From NCBI RefSeq assembly GCF_051148895.1, contig NZ_CP154625.1, positions 1 to 64,000 of the forward strand: DNA of 64,000 nucleotides. Reading direction: 5' to 3'. The DNA comes from Terrisporobacter vanillatitrophus (lineage in GTDB: Bacteria; Bacillota; Clostridia; Peptostreptococcales; Peptostreptococcaceae). Below are positions 47,178 to 56,257 of this stretch, piece by piece. The position numbers and the translations under genes were made by a program. Numbering within the stretch: position 1 is the stretch's first letter; each line of letters begins with the position of its first letter. The notes under the pieces were generated by a model that did no database searches, was not told the origin of the DNA, and was given only the letters and a program-made list of their open reading frames with translations.

Positions 47178-47262
47178 GGAGGATTTCCCGAGTGGCCAAA
47201 GGGGGCAGACTGTAAATCTGTTAGCTGTGCTTTCGGTGGTTCGAATCCACCATCCTCCACCA
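47178..47262 (+). tRNA. tRNA-Tyr (GTA), block B
   Basis: 85 bases, same as block A. Confidence 0.97.
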
Positions 47263-47272
47263 AAAGAAGTAT

Positions 47273-47356
47273 GCGGATGTGGCGGAATTGGCAGACGCAC
47301 TAGACTTAGGATCTAGCGCCATTGGCGTGGGGGTTCGACTCCCTTCATCCGCACCA
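47273..47356 (+). tRNA. tRNA-Leu (TAG), block B
   Basis: 84 bases, same as block A. Gly-GCC, next in block A, is missing after it. Confidence 0.97.
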
Positions 47357-47380
47357 CTTTTATTTTATGATTTATAATGT

Positions 47381-47457
<77 letters not shown>

Positions 47458-47465
47458 CTTTATAT

Positions 47466-47541
47466 TGGGGATTAGCCAAGTCGGTAAGGCACATGACTTT
47501 GACTCATGCATGCGTAGGTTCGAGTCCTGCATCCCCAGCCA
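47466..47541 (+). tRNA. tRNA-Gln (TTG), block B
   Basis: 76 bases, same as block A. Confidence 0.96.
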
Positions 47542-47551
47542 TATAAAATTA

Positions 47552-47590
47552 TCAACTTAGTGCTCACTTGATAGAGCATATAGGGAAACT
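47552..47590 (+). pseudogene. Degraded tRNA remnant (probably Lys)
   Basis: Located between Gln and Ser, where block A has tRNA-Lys. CTTAGTGCTCACTTGATAGAGCA lines up with the Lys D-arm (CATTAGCTCAGTCGGTAGAGCA). The remaining tRNA is not recognisable. Confidence 0.5.
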
Positions 47591-47594
47591 ATAA

Positions 47595-47683
<89 letters not shown>

Positions 47684-47688
47684 ATAGC

Positions 47689-47764
47689 GCCCAGATAGCT
47701 CAGTCGGTAGAGCAGGGGACTGAAAATCCCCGTGTCGGTGGTTCGATTCCGCCTCTGGGCACCA
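47689..47764 (+). tRNA. tRNA-Phe (GAA), block B
   Basis: 76 bases, same as block A. Confidence 0.97.
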
Positions 47765-47777
47765 TTTTAAAAAATAT

Positions 47778-47854
47778 GGCGGTATAGCTTAGTTGGCTAG
47801 AGCGTTCGGTTCATACCCGAAAGGTCACAGGTTCGACTCCTGTTACCGCTACCA
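47778..47854 (+). tRNA. Elongator tRNA-Met (CAT), block B
   Basis: 77 bases, same as block A. Confidence 0.93.
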
Positions 47855-47879
47855 TTTAAATTTTAACAATATATAACGT

Positions 47880-47956
47880 GGACCATTAGCTCAGTTGGTT
47901 AGAGCGCCCGGCTCATAACCGGTAGGTCTGGGGTTCGAGTCCCTGATGGTCCACCA
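47880..47956 (+). tRNA. tRNA-Ile2 (CAT, lysidine type), block B
   Basis: 77 bases, third identical copy in the window. Confidence 0.85.
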
Positions 47957-47967
47957 CTTTTTTAGTT

Positions 47968-48044
47968 CGAGGTGTAGCGCAGTTTGGTAGCGCACTTGGT
48001 TTGGGACCATGGGGCCGGGGGTTCGAGTCCCTTCACCTCGACCA
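47968..48044 (+). tRNA. tRNA-Pro (TGG), block B
   Basis: 77 bases, with the same T28-T42 anticodon-stem mismatch as block A. Confidence 0.95.
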
Positions 48045-48080
48045 TCAACTGAAAAAATAAAAACTAGTGCATTAGATTAT

Positions 48081-48158
<78 letters not shown>

Positions 48159-48167
48159 TACAAATAT

Positions 48168-48243
48168 GACTCATTAGCTCAGTCGGTAGAGCACTTGACT
48201 TTTAATCAAGGTGTCCGGAGTTCGAATCTCCGATGGGTCACCA
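48168..48243 (+). tRNA. tRNA-Lys (TTT), block B
   Basis: 76 bases, same as the two block A genes. Confidence 0.97.
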
Positions 48244-48254
48244 ATATAAAAAAG

Positions 48255-48329
48255 GGCGACATGACCAAGTGGCTAAGGTAGAGGACTGCAACTCCTTCAT
48301 CCCCAGTTCGAATCTGGGTGTCGCCTCCA
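48255..48329 (+). tRNA. tRNA-Cys (GCA), block B
   Basis: 75 bases, same as block A. Last gene of the duplicated block. Confidence 0.97.
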
Positions 48330-48338
48330 TTTAAACAT

Positions 48339-48415
48339 GCGCCTATAGCTCAACTGGATAGAGTGTCTGACTACGAATCAGAAGGTTGGGGGTTCGAGTC
48401 CCTCTGGGCGCACCA
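48339..48415 (+). tRNA. tRNA-Arg (ACG)
   Basis: 77 bases, GCGCCTA/TGGGCGC acceptor, anticodon loop CTACGAA. A34 is the expected substrate of TadA, encoded at 33730. Single copy, outside the duplicated block. Confidence 0.96.
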
Positions 48416-48435
48416 CTTATTAATAAAAAAATCCC

Positions 48436-48511
48436 GGGACCATAGCTCAGCTGGGAGAGCATCTGCCTTACAAGCAGGGGGTCACAGGTTCGAGCCCTGT
48501 TGGTCCCACCA
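48436..48511 (+). tRNA. tRNA-Val (TAC), third copy with normal acceptor
   Basis: 76 bases with intact GGGACCA/TGGTCCC acceptor. It also differs at position 27 (T for C), giving a T27-G43 wobble in the anticodon stem. Last tRNA of the cluster. Confidence 0.97.
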
Positions 48512-48516
48512 ATTAT

Positions 48517-48545
48517 CCTCTAGTTAACAAACTAGAGGTTTTTTA
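48517..48545 (+). terminator. Terminator of the tRNA cluster
   Basis: CCTCTAGTT (48517-48525) with AACTAGAGG (48530-48538), four-base loop, then six Ts. Confidence 0.93.
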
Positions 48546-48643
48546 ATATATAAAATAAGTTATAAATATTACTGTTTTAATAAAAAATAAAATAAATGAA
48601 AAAATAAAGATCTTTTATATAAAAAATTAAGGAAGGTGTTATT

Positions 48644-49057
48644 ATGTATATTATATTTGGAGAAGAAATAGTAGATAGTGAAGAAATAAGGAAAACAATT
48701 GAAGAAAATAGTGATTTTAAAGTAGATAGAGATATGTGCAAGGGAACAAAAAGAGAAGATATTGTGGCATATCAATTAAGCATACCAGTAAAAGTTTTAA
48801 ATGAAAAGTTAAAGCAAGATTATGATTTAGATCAAATGAGTGAAGAAGATTTATTTGAAGAATACATAAGTTTATCAGAAGAAATGGCTATAGAATTGCA
48901 AAATTTTATGCCAAAGCACTCTTTAGTAAATTCTATCTCTTATAAATGGGATAATTCATCTGATGTTGTTAAAACAGTATTTACTATGGCATATATAGGC
49001 TTAGGACAATTGAAGTTAAATGATGTATCTAGAAGACTACTAAATGAGTTAGATTAA
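48644..49057 (+). CDS. Conserved hypothetical protein
   Basis: A 137-residue acidic, soluble protein that I do not recognise. It starts MYIIFGEEIVDSEEIRKTIEENSDFKV and is predicted to be largely helical, with no membrane segment, no cysteine pair and no known motif. AAGGAAGG lies 10 bases upstream of the ATG. It stands alone between the tRNA terminator and pyc. A similar small gene at this spot is plausible in relatives, but I cannot confirm it. Confidence 0.72.
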   Translation: MYIIFGEEIVDSEEIRKTIEENSDFKVDRDMCKGTKREDIVAYQLSIPVKVLNEKLKQDYDLDQMSEEDLFEEYISLSEEMAIELQNFMPKHSLVNSISYKWDNSSDVVKTVFTMAYIGLGQLKLNDVSRRLLNELD

Positions 49058-49370
49058 AAATACATTTTGATGTTTTGAAAGAATAGAACAAAATATAAAT
49101 TGTTTAATAAGTACCATAATTTAAAGTAATGAAATAAGTCACAAGTTAATATAATAAGTAAGATAAATTCATGTTTATTAATATAAAATAAATATGGATT
49201 TATTTTTTTTTAATGGAATATACATTCATGTTAATCAGAATATTATGGAAAAGTATGATAAAAACATTCTATTTTTACTTAATTAAGATATAGAGATTTG
49301 CCAAAATACAAAATATATTTACCTGTTTTTATGAATTTGTATTAATTATTAAGAAACTCTTTCATAAGGG
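49058..49370. other. A/T-rich intergenic region upstream of pyc
   Basis: About 310 bases of very A/T-rich DNA between the hypothetical gene and the pyc promoter. No open frame, RNA gene or clear terminator is visible. A short palindrome CTTAATTAAG lies near 49278. Nothing else can be supported. Confidence 0.6.
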
Positions 49371-49399
49371 TTCAAAAATAAAGTTTTATGGACTATAAT
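49371..49399 (+). promoter_or_regulatory. Candidate promoter of pyc
   Basis: TTCAAA (49371-49376), exact 17-base spacer, consensus TATAAT (49394-49399), 40 bases upstream of the start codon. Confidence 0.55.
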
Positions 49400-49438
49400 C
49401 TTTAATATTACAACTTAAATATAGAAAAGGGGGATAAC

Positions 49439-52400
49439 ATGCTTAAAAAATTTAAAAAAGTACTAGTAGCTAATAGAGGAGAAATTGCTATAAGAATATT
49501 CAGGGCATGCCATGAATTAGGAATTAAAAGTGTTGGGATATATAGTAAAGAGGATAAATATAGTTTATTTAGAACGAAAGCTGATGAATCTTATTTAATA
49601 GGGAAAGATAAGGGACCTATAGAAGCCTATTTAGATATAGATGGAATTATAGAGCTTGCTAAGGCTAAAAATGTAGATGCAATACATCCAGGTTATGGTT
49701 TCTTAGCAGAAAATCCAGAGTTTGTAAGAAAATGTGAAGAGAATGGAATTGTATTTATAGGTCCATCTGCAGAAATAATGGAAAGAATGGGTGACAAAAT
49801 AAATTCTAAAAAGGTTGCTCATAGTGTTGGAGTAGGAACTATACCTGGAGTAGAGAAAGTAATTAAAAGTGTTGAAGAAGCAAAAGAAGTTGCAGATTTT
49901 GTAGGATATCCAGTAATGATAAAAGCCTCTAATGGCGGAGGCGGTAGAGGGATGAGAGTAGTTTATGATGAAAAAAGTCTAGCCCTTGAATATGAAACAG
50001 CATGTAGTGAATCAAGAAAGGCATTTGGAGCAGATTTAATTTTTATAGAAAAATATATAGAAGATCCTAAGCATATAGAGGTTCAAATATTAGGAGATCA
50101 TCATGGAAACTTAGTTCATTTGTATGAAAGAGACTGTTCAGTACAAAGAAGACATCAAAAAATAATTGAATACGCACCAGCATTTTCTATAGATAAGAAA
50201 ATAAGAGATGAAATTTGTGAAGATGCAGTTAGAATAGCTAAAGAAGTAGGATATGTAAGCGCAGGAACTTTAGAGTTCTTAGTTGATAATAAAGGTAATC
50301 ATTACTTTATAGAAATGAACCCTAGAATTCAGGTTGAACATACTGTAACAGAAGAAGTTACAGGAATAGATATTGTTCAAAGTCAAATTCTTGTCGCTGA
50401 AGGATATAGTTTAGACAGTAAAGAGATAGATATAAACTCTCAAGATGATGTAACAGTTACAGGATATGCTATACAATGTAGAATTACAACTGAAGATCCT
50501 AAGAATAACTTTATGCCTGATACTGGAAAAATACAAGTATATAGAACTGGGTCTGGTGCAGGAATTAGATTAGATGGAGGAAATGGTTGTGCAGGATTTA
50601 GCATAAGTCCATATTATGATAGTTTATTAGTTAAAACTATATCTTGGGAAAGAACATTTGAAAAAGCGATTAATAAGACTATTAGATCTATAAAAGAGTT
50701 GAGAGTCAGAGGTGTAAAAACTAATGTTGGATTTTTAGTTAATGTTTTACAAGATCCTATGTTTAGGGCCGGAAGATGTAGTACTAAATTTATAGATGAA
50801 CATCCTAGACTATTCAAGATAAAAGAAAGTAAGGATAGAGGAACGAAATTACTTCAATTTATAGGTGATGTTATAGTAAACGAAAATAAATGTATGCCTA
50901 AACCTAAGTTTGAAACATTGCATCAACCAAGAATAATAACTGAAAGAGTACCTAAGATAGAAGGTAGTAGAGTGCAGTTTGAAAAACTAGGAAAGAAAGC
51001 ATATATTGAAAAAATAAAAAATGAAAAGAAATTATTATTAACAGATACTACAATGAGGGATGCACATCAATCTCTTATAGCAACAAGATTTAGAACTTAC
51101 GATTTATTACAAGTGGCTAAACAAACAAATGAGTATGAAAAAGATTTATTTTCACTAGAAATGTGGGGAGGAGCTACATATGATGTGGCTTATAGATTTT
51201 TAAAAGAATCTCCATGGAGAAGATTACAAAAATTAAGATCAGAAATACCAGATATCATGTTCCAAATGTTATTTAGAGCATCTAATGGTGTGGGATATAC
51301 AAATTATCCTGATAATGTAATAGTAGATTTTATAAAAGAGTCTGCTTATCAAGGTATAGATGTTATAAGAATATTTGACTCATTAAACTGGGTTGAAAAT
51401 ATGAAATTATCTATAGAAGCAGGACTTGAAACTGGAAAAATAGTAGAAGGTACAATGTGCTATACAGGAGATATATTAAACCCGAATAAATCTAAATACA
51501 ACTTAGAATACTATATAAAAATGGCTAAAGAGTTAGAATCTTTAGGAGTAGATATAATTTGTATAAAAGATATGGCAGGTCTTTTAAAACCTTATGCTGC
51601 TCATACTTTGATTAAATCACTAAAGGAAAATGTTAAAACTCCAATTCATCTACACACTCATGATACAAGTGGAAATGGTGTGGCAACATGCTTAATGGCG
51701 GCAGAAGCAGGTGTAGATATAGTAGATGCTGCTTTACAAACTATGTCAGGTTTAACAAGTCAACCATCTTTAAATGCCATAGTAGAAGCATTAAAACATA
51801 CAGAGAGAGATACTAATATTGATTTGTATGGATATGAAGAGCTATCAAGTTACTATGGAGATTTAAGACAAATTTATAAAAAATTCGAAAGTGGTATGAA
51901 TACTTCTTTTGCTGAAATATATGAATACGAAATGCCAGGAGGACAATATTCAAATCTAAAAGCTCAAGCTGATAGTTTTGGTTTAGGAAATGATTTTGAT
52001 ACTCTTAAGGTAAATTATAAAGAAGCTAATCAAATAGTTGGAGATATAATCAAGGTTACACCATCTTCAAAAGTTGTGGGAGATTTAGCAATATTTATGA
52101 CAAAAAATAAATTGGACAGAGACAATATTATTGAAGAAGGTAAAAAGTTATCATTTCCAGATTCAGTAGTAGACTACTGTAAAGGTATGATAGGTCAGCC
52201 AGAGGGTGGAATACCAAAAGATTTACAAGAAGTAGTACTAAAGGGGGAAGAAGCTATTACTGTAAGACCTGGTTCATTAATACCAGTGGCTGATTTTGAT
52301 AAAGATAAAGATTATTTAAATGAAAAATTTGATATGAAATCTAATATAAGAAATATATTAAGCTATGAATTATATCCAAAAGTATATGAAGAATATTTAA

Positions 52401-52873
52401 AGCATTTACAGGGATATAATGATATTTCTAAACTAGAAAGTGATGTATTCTTCTATGGTCTTGGCATAGGTGAAGAGTGCGATGTGGAAATAGAAGAAGG
52501 AAAAATGCTAACTATTAGTTTAAGAAATGTAGGAGATGTAAAAGAAAACGGATATAGAACAATAGTATTTGACTTAAATGGAATGCATAGAGAAGTAGAA
52601 ATAAAAGATAATAACTATTCAGGAAGTATTAAACAAGTAGAAACAGCTGATATGGATAATCCTTTACAAATAGGAGCTAGTATTCCTGGAAAGGTAATAA
52701 AAGTTCTTGTTAAAGAAGGAGATGAAGTAGAAGAGCATCAACCATTAATTGTTATAGAAGCTATGAAAATGGAAACTAATATAGTATCAAAAACAAATGG
52801 AAAAATAAAATCTATCAAAGTTAAAGAGAATGAAATGGTTTGTGATAAGCAACTATTAATGACATTAGAATAG
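49439..52873 (+). CDS. pyc: Pyruvate carboxylase
   Basis: A single 1144-residue multifunctional enzyme that makes oxaloacetate from pyruvate, bicarbonate and ATP. Domains in order: biotin carboxylase (about 1-455, with KVLVANRGEIAIRIFRA, the ATP-grasp loop KASNGGGGRGMRVV near 161-174 and FIEMNPRIQVEHTVTE), carboxyltransferase (about 530-800, TMRDAHQSLIATR, EMWGGATYDVA), a PYC/OADA linker domain, and a C-terminal biotinyl domain with the carrier lysine Lys-1110 in EAMKME. Length is typical of the alpha4 type. GGGGG precedes the ATG. In fermentative anaerobes it supplies C4 acids for biosynthesis. A terminator follows. Confidence 0.98.
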   Translation: MLKKFKKVLVANRGEIAIRIFRACHELGIKSVGIYSKEDKYSLFRTKADESYLIGKDKGPIEAYLDIDGIIELAKAKNVDAIHPGYGFLAENPEFVRKCEENGIVFIGPSAEIMERMGDKINSKKVAHSVGVGTIPGVEKVIKSVEEAKEVADFVGYPVMIKASNGGGGRGMRVVYDEKSLALEYETACSESRKAFGADLIFIEKYIEDPKHIEVQILGDHHGNLVHLYERDCSVQRRHQKIIEYAPAFSIDKKIRDEICEDAVRIAKEVGYVSAGTLEFLVDNKGNHYFIEMNPRIQVEHTVTEEVTGIDIVQSQILVAEGYSLDSKEIDINSQDDVTVTGYAIQCRITTEDPKNNFMPDTGKIQVYRTGSGAGIRLDGGNGCAGFSISPYYDSLLVKTISWERTFEKAINKTIRSIKELRVRGVKTNVGFLVNVLQDPMFRAGRCSTKFIDEHPRLFKIKESKDRGTKLLQFIGDVIVNENKCMPKPKFETLHQPRIITERVPKIEGSRVQFEKLGKKAYIEKIKNEKKLLLTDTTMRDAHQSLIATRFRTYDLLQVAKQTNEYEKDLFSLEMWGGATYDVAYRFLKESPWRRLQKLRSEIPDIMFQMLFRASNGVGYTNYPDNVIVDFIKESAYQGIDVIRIFDSLNWVENMKLSIEAGLETGKIVEGTMCYTGDILNPNKSKYNLEYYIKMAKELESLGVDIICIKDMAGLLKPYAAHTLIKSLKENVKTPIHLHTHDTSGNGVATCLMAAEAGVDIVDAALQTMSGLTSQPSLNAIVEALKHTERDTNIDLYGYEELSSYYGDLRQIYKKFESGMNTSFAEIYEYEMPGGQYSNLKAQADSFGLGNDFDTLKVNYKEANQIVGDIIKVTPSSKVVGDLAIFMTKNKLDRDNIIEEGKKLSFPDSVVDYCKGMIGQPEGGIPKDLQEVVLKGEEAITVRPGSLIPVADFDKDKDYLNEKFDMKSNIRNILSYELYPKVYEEYLKHLQGYNDISKLESDVFFYGLGIGEECDVEIEEGKMLTISLRNVGDVKENGYRTIVFDLNGMHREVEIKDNNYSGSIKQVETADMDNPLQIGASIPGKVIKVLVKEGDEVEEHQPLIVIEAMKMETNIVSKTNGKIKSIKVKENEMVCDKQLLMTLE

Positions 52874-52890
52874 AATAATAATGAATTAAA

Positions 52891-52930
52891 AACTCTAAAG
52901 TAGAGTAAATAACTACTTTAGAGTTTTTTT
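52891..52930 (+). terminator. Terminator after pyc
   Basis: AACTCTAAAGTAG (52891-52903) with CTACTTTAGAGTT (52913-52925), 13 perfect pairs and a T run. Confidence 0.93.
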
Positions 52931-53122
52931 ATATAAAAAAGAGGAAAGATATACATGTGTGTAGAAATATATTTTTAAGTCCAAGGGAGAAAATGCCAAA
53001 TTATTTTCTCTTAAAATAAGGTAATCTTATCTTGCATAATTGGGAATATTATACATGTAAATAGTATAAAATTATTTATAACACTTAATAATTTTATATA
53101 ATTAAAAAAGGTAGGTGCTAAT

Positions 53123-55054
53123 ATGAAAGTCTATGATAGTAACGATTTAAGAAATGTTGCAATACTAGGACATAGTGGATGTGGGAAATCAAATTTAATT
53201 GATGTTCTAGCATACACTACAAATATTTCAAAAAAGATGCCTAAGTTGTCTGACAAAGTAAACATGACTTATAGTATAGGACTAGCTCCCATAGAATACA
53301 ACGGTATCAAGTATAATTTATTAGACACACCAGGATATTTTGATTTTAGCGGTGAAGTAATTTCTTCTTTAAGAGCAAGCGACGCAGCTATTATAGTGAT
53401 AGATGCAACTTCTCCTATACAGGTTGGAACTGAAAAATCACTAGAATTAACTGAAAACATGCCTAAAATCATGTTTATAAATAAAATAGACAATGAAAAG
53501 GCAAGATATAAAGATGCAATAGAAATGTTAAGAGAAAAATATGACAATAAGATAGTACCAATGATAAGCCCTATATATAAAGATAAACAATTTATTAAAT
53601 TACATAATGTGTTAGAAAACTTGGATGACGATTTAGATGGAGAATTCAAAGAGCAAGTTTCAAGTGTGAAAGAAGCTTTAATGGAACATATTGCTGAAAC
53701 TGATGACGAAGTGTTAGATAAGTATTTTAATGGAGAAGAATTAACTCCGGAGGAAATACAAAAAGGAATAATTATAGGAATACAAAGTGGTGATATAATA
53801 CCTGTAATATGTGGTTCTACAATAAATAACATAGGTTCACATGAGATACTACAAACCATAGGTTCATATATACAACCAAAAGCTATTGAAAAAGAAAGTC
53901 CTTTAAGAGCTTTAGTATTTAAAACAATGGTTGACCCATTCATGGGTAAATTATCTTATATAAAAATAGTTGAAGGACAAATGAAAAAGGATACTGAAAT
54001 AATTAATATAAATAAAGATGTAAAGGAAAAAATCGCTAATATATATACAATGAAAAATGGAGAGTTAGAAGAAATAGACTGTGCTAATGCGGGTGATATA
54101 GTTGTAGTTACAAAAATAAATTCTCTACAAACAGGAAATACTATAGCACAAAATTCAAGTGCTCCACTATTAGAAGAGGCTATTTTACCAAAACCACAAA
54201 TATATTTCTCTGTAGTACCAAAAAATAAAGGTGAAGAAGATAAAATAGGAGCTTCATTAAATAAAATATCAGAAGAAGATCCGACTATACATTGGTATAG
54301 AAACCCGGAAACTAAGCAAACTTTAGTCGGTGGCCAAGGTGAGCTTCATATAAATACAGTTAAAAATAAATTAAAAGAAAAATTTGGTGTTGATGTAGAC
54401 TTAGAAGATATTAAAGTTGCTTATAGAGAAACTATAAAAGGAGCTTCTGATGTTCAAGGAAAACACAAAAAACAATCTGGAGGTCATGGTCAATATGGAG
54501 ATGTAAAAATTAAATTTACAAGATCTGATGATGACTTTGAATTTGCTGAAGAAATATTTGGAGGATCTGTTCCGAAATCCTACATACCTGCAGTAGAAAA
54601 AGGATTAAAAGATTCTATGCAAAAAGGAATACTTGCAGGATATCCTGTTACAAATATAAAAGCAACATTATATGATGGATCATATCATGATGTTGACTCA
54701 TCAGAAATGGCATTTAAAATGGCAGCATCAATAGCATTCAAAAAGGGAATGGAAGAAGCTAAACCAATTTTATTAGAACCTATTATGAAATTAACAATAA
54801 CTGTTCCAGAAGAGTATATGGGAGATGTAATGGGTGATATTAACAAAAGAAGAGGAAAAATATTAGGAATGGAACCTGATGATAAGGGTAGACAAGTAAT
54901 TTATGCAGAAGCACCTCAAAGTGAAACATTTAAATATGCAATTGATTTAAGATCTATGACTCAAGGTAGAGGGTTCTTTGAAATGGAATTAGAGAAATAT
55001 AGTGAAGTACCTCAACAACTATCATCAAAAATAATTGCTGAAGCTAATAATTAA
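53123..55054 (+). CDS. Elongation factor G-like GTPase (paralogue)
   Basis: A 643-residue translational GTPase related to EF-G but not the housekeeping FusA. G1 reads GHSGCGKS (16-23) instead of GHIDAGKTT, G3 is DTPG (68-71) and G4 is NKID (120-123). Domains II to V follow, with the EF-G domain IV pattern KQSGGHGQYGDVKIKF and the domain V end MTQGRGFFEMELEKY. It is shorter than FusA (about 690). Such paralogues are common in Clostridia and their role (ribosome rescue, recycling or stress) is not established. It has its own terminator; a promoter was not clear. Confidence 0.87.
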   Translation: MKVYDSNDLRNVAILGHSGCGKSNLIDVLAYTTNISKKMPKLSDKVNMTYSIGLAPIEYNGIKYNLLDTPGYFDFSGEVISSLRASDAAIIVIDATSPIQVGTEKSLELTENMPKIMFINKIDNEKARYKDAIEMLREKYDNKIVPMISPIYKDKQFIKLHNVLENLDDDLDGEFKEQVSSVKEALMEHIAETDDEVLDKYFNGEELTPEEIQKGIIIGIQSGDIIPVICGSTINNIGSHEILQTIGSYIQPKAIEKESPLRALVFKTMVDPFMGKLSYIKIVEGQMKKDTEIININKDVKEKIANIYTMKNGELEEIDCANAGDIVVVTKINSLQTGNTIAQNSSAPLLEEAILPKPQIYFSVVPKNKGEEDKIGASLNKISEEDPTIHWYRNPETKQTLVGGQGELHINTVKNKLKEKFGVDVDLEDIKVAYRETIKGASDVQGKHKKQSGGHGQYGDVKIKFTRSDDDFEFAEEIFGGSVPKSYIPAVEKGLKDSMQKGILAGYPVTNIKATLYDGSYHDVDSSEMAFKMAASIAFKKGMEEAKPILLEPIMKLTITVPEEYMGDVMGDINKRRGKILGMEPDDKGRQVIYAEAPQSETFKYAIDLRSMTQGRGFFEMELEKYSEVPQQLSSKIIAEANN

Positions 55055-55072
55055 AAGAATATATATTAAAAG

Positions 55073-55110
55073 CGGCATGATATTAAAATATATCATGCCG
55101 TTTATTTTTT
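55073..55110 (+). terminator. Terminator after the EF-G paralogue
   Basis: CGGCATGATAT (55073-55083) with ATATCATGCCG (55090-55100), then TTTATTTTTT. Confidence 0.9.
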
Positions 55111-55174
55111 ATTTTATATAAAATATAAATTTGTTTTTGTTTATAATAATTAGATTATATGACTAAAATATGTA

Positions 55175-55211
55175 TATAATATATATTAACTAATAGTCAA
55201 AGAAAGTCAAA
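55175..55211 (+). promoter_or_regulatory. CtsR operator and -10 of the ctsR-clpC operon
   Basis: AGTCAAA (55195-55201), GAA, AGTCAAA (55205-55211) is an exact match to the CtsR heptad direct repeat (RGTCAAANANRGTCAAA). TATAAT at 55175-55180 is the likely -10, so the operator covers the start of transcription. The -35 is poor. This predicts autoregulated heat induction of the operon. Confidence 0.9.
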
Positions 55212-55236
55212 AAAATTTATTTAAGTGGTGATGTAT

Positions 55237-55701
55237 ATGGCTTCAATTAGTGATATAATAGAAAAATTTATTAAAGATTTAATGGAAGACAGTAATACAG
55301 TTCAAATTCAAAGAAATGAACTTGCTAATTTGTTTGATTGTGCTCCATCTCAAATAAATTATGTTTTGACAACTCGATTTTCAAGAGAAAAAGGATATGA
55401 AGTCCAAAGTAAAAAAGGTGGAGGAGGCTATGTAAAGATAGATAAGGTTGTAAAATCAAATCAAGAACAAATTTTACATATCTTACATAAAAAAATAAAT
55501 AAAGAAATAACATATATACAAGGAAAATTACTTGTTAAGTGGTTATTAGATACAAACTTAATTAATAATAGAGAGTTAAAAATAATATTATGTGCTATAG
55601 ATGATAAATCTCTAAATTCACCTATACATGGATTAAATGACATAATAAGGGCAAAAATTTTAAAAAATATTATAGAAGAATTATTTAATATAGAGGAGTG
55701 A
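55237..55701 (+). CDS. ctsR: Heat-shock repressor CtsR
   Basis: CtsR represses clp genes and is released by heat. The 154-residue protein starts MASISDIIEKFI, has a winged helix-turn-helix (about 20-50, NELANLFDCAPSQINYVLTTRF) and the glycine-rich wing GGGGY (61-65) that acts as the temperature sensor in B. subtilis. I choose ATG 55237, not the upstream GTG 55225, because it matches family N-termini and GGTG lies at a suitable distance. mcsA follows after four bases. Its operator is directly upstream. Confidence 0.96.
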   Translation: MASISDIIEKFIKDLMEDSNTVQIQRNELANLFDCAPSQINYVLTTRFSREKGYEVQSKKGGGGYVKIDKVVKSNQEQILHILHKKINKEITYIQGKLLVKWLLDTNLINNRELKIILCAIDDKSLNSPIHGLNDIIRAKILKNIIEELFNIEE

Positions 55702-55705
55702 TATT

Positions 55706-56245
55706 ATGTTATGTCAAAAATGTCGTAAGAAAACAGCGTCAGTTTTTATTAGCTCCATAATAAACGGTCAAGAAACACGAATGTATTTATGTAATGATTG
55801 TGCTAAGGACTATCCATTATTAAACTTTAATTCACAAGATCCATTTTCTATAAAGGATGTTATGGAGAAATTTGATATAAGTGAAGATGATTCCGTGGAT
55901 CCAAAAAAAGAAAATTTATTAGCAATAGATAAGGAAACAGAAGAAGAAGAGATTATATGTCCAAATTGTTACAGCACATATAATGAATACAGAGAAACAG
56001 GAAAAGTAGGTTGTAGTAGATGTTATGAGGTTTTTGAAAAACAGCTAAATTCTATACTTAGAAATATATATGGATATGAAGAGTACATAGGCAAATCACC
56101 TAGAAAAGATAACAGTCATATATACATAAGTAAAGAAATCAGAGTTTTAAAAGAAGATTTAAATAGGGCTGTAGAGCAAGAGGAATATGAAAAAGCAGCT
56201 GATATTAGAGATAAAATAAAAGATCTAGAAGAATGTAATGAATAG
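55706..56245 (+). CDS. mcsA: McsA, zinc-binding adaptor/activator of McsB
   Basis: A 179-residue protein with two double-CxxC modules: Cys-3/Cys-6 with Cys-29/Cys-32, and Cys-85/Cys-88 with Cys-103/Cys-106. A C-terminal UVR motif follows (about 148-175, LNRAVEQEEYEKAADIRDKIKDLE). In B. subtilis McsA binds and activates the arginine kinase McsB and links metal or oxidative stress to CtsR control. All expected cysteines are present. It is part of the ctsR-mcsA-mcsB-clpC operon, with 12 bases to mcsB. Confidence 0.95.
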   Translation: MLCQKCRKKTASVFISSIINGQETRMYLCNDCAKDYPLLNFNSQDPFSIKDVMEKFDISEDDSVDPKKENLLAIDKETEEEEIICPNCYSTYNEYRETGKVGCSRCYEVFEKQLNSILRNIYGYEEYIGKSPRKDNSHIYISKEIRVLKEDLNRAVEQEEYEKAADIRDKIKDLEECNE

Positions 56246-56257
56246 GAGGAGGGACTT

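Noticed and set aside
49200..49300. Possible riboswitch or T-box leader before pyc
   Set aside because: The region is featureless A/T-rich DNA with no specifier-like stem or conserved box; only a promoter close to the gene could be supported.
53269..53943. Long minus-strand open frame (224 codons) inside the EF-G paralogue
   Set aside because: Antisense shadow of a conserved GTPase with no ribosome-binding site and low-complexity serine/isoleucine-rich translation.
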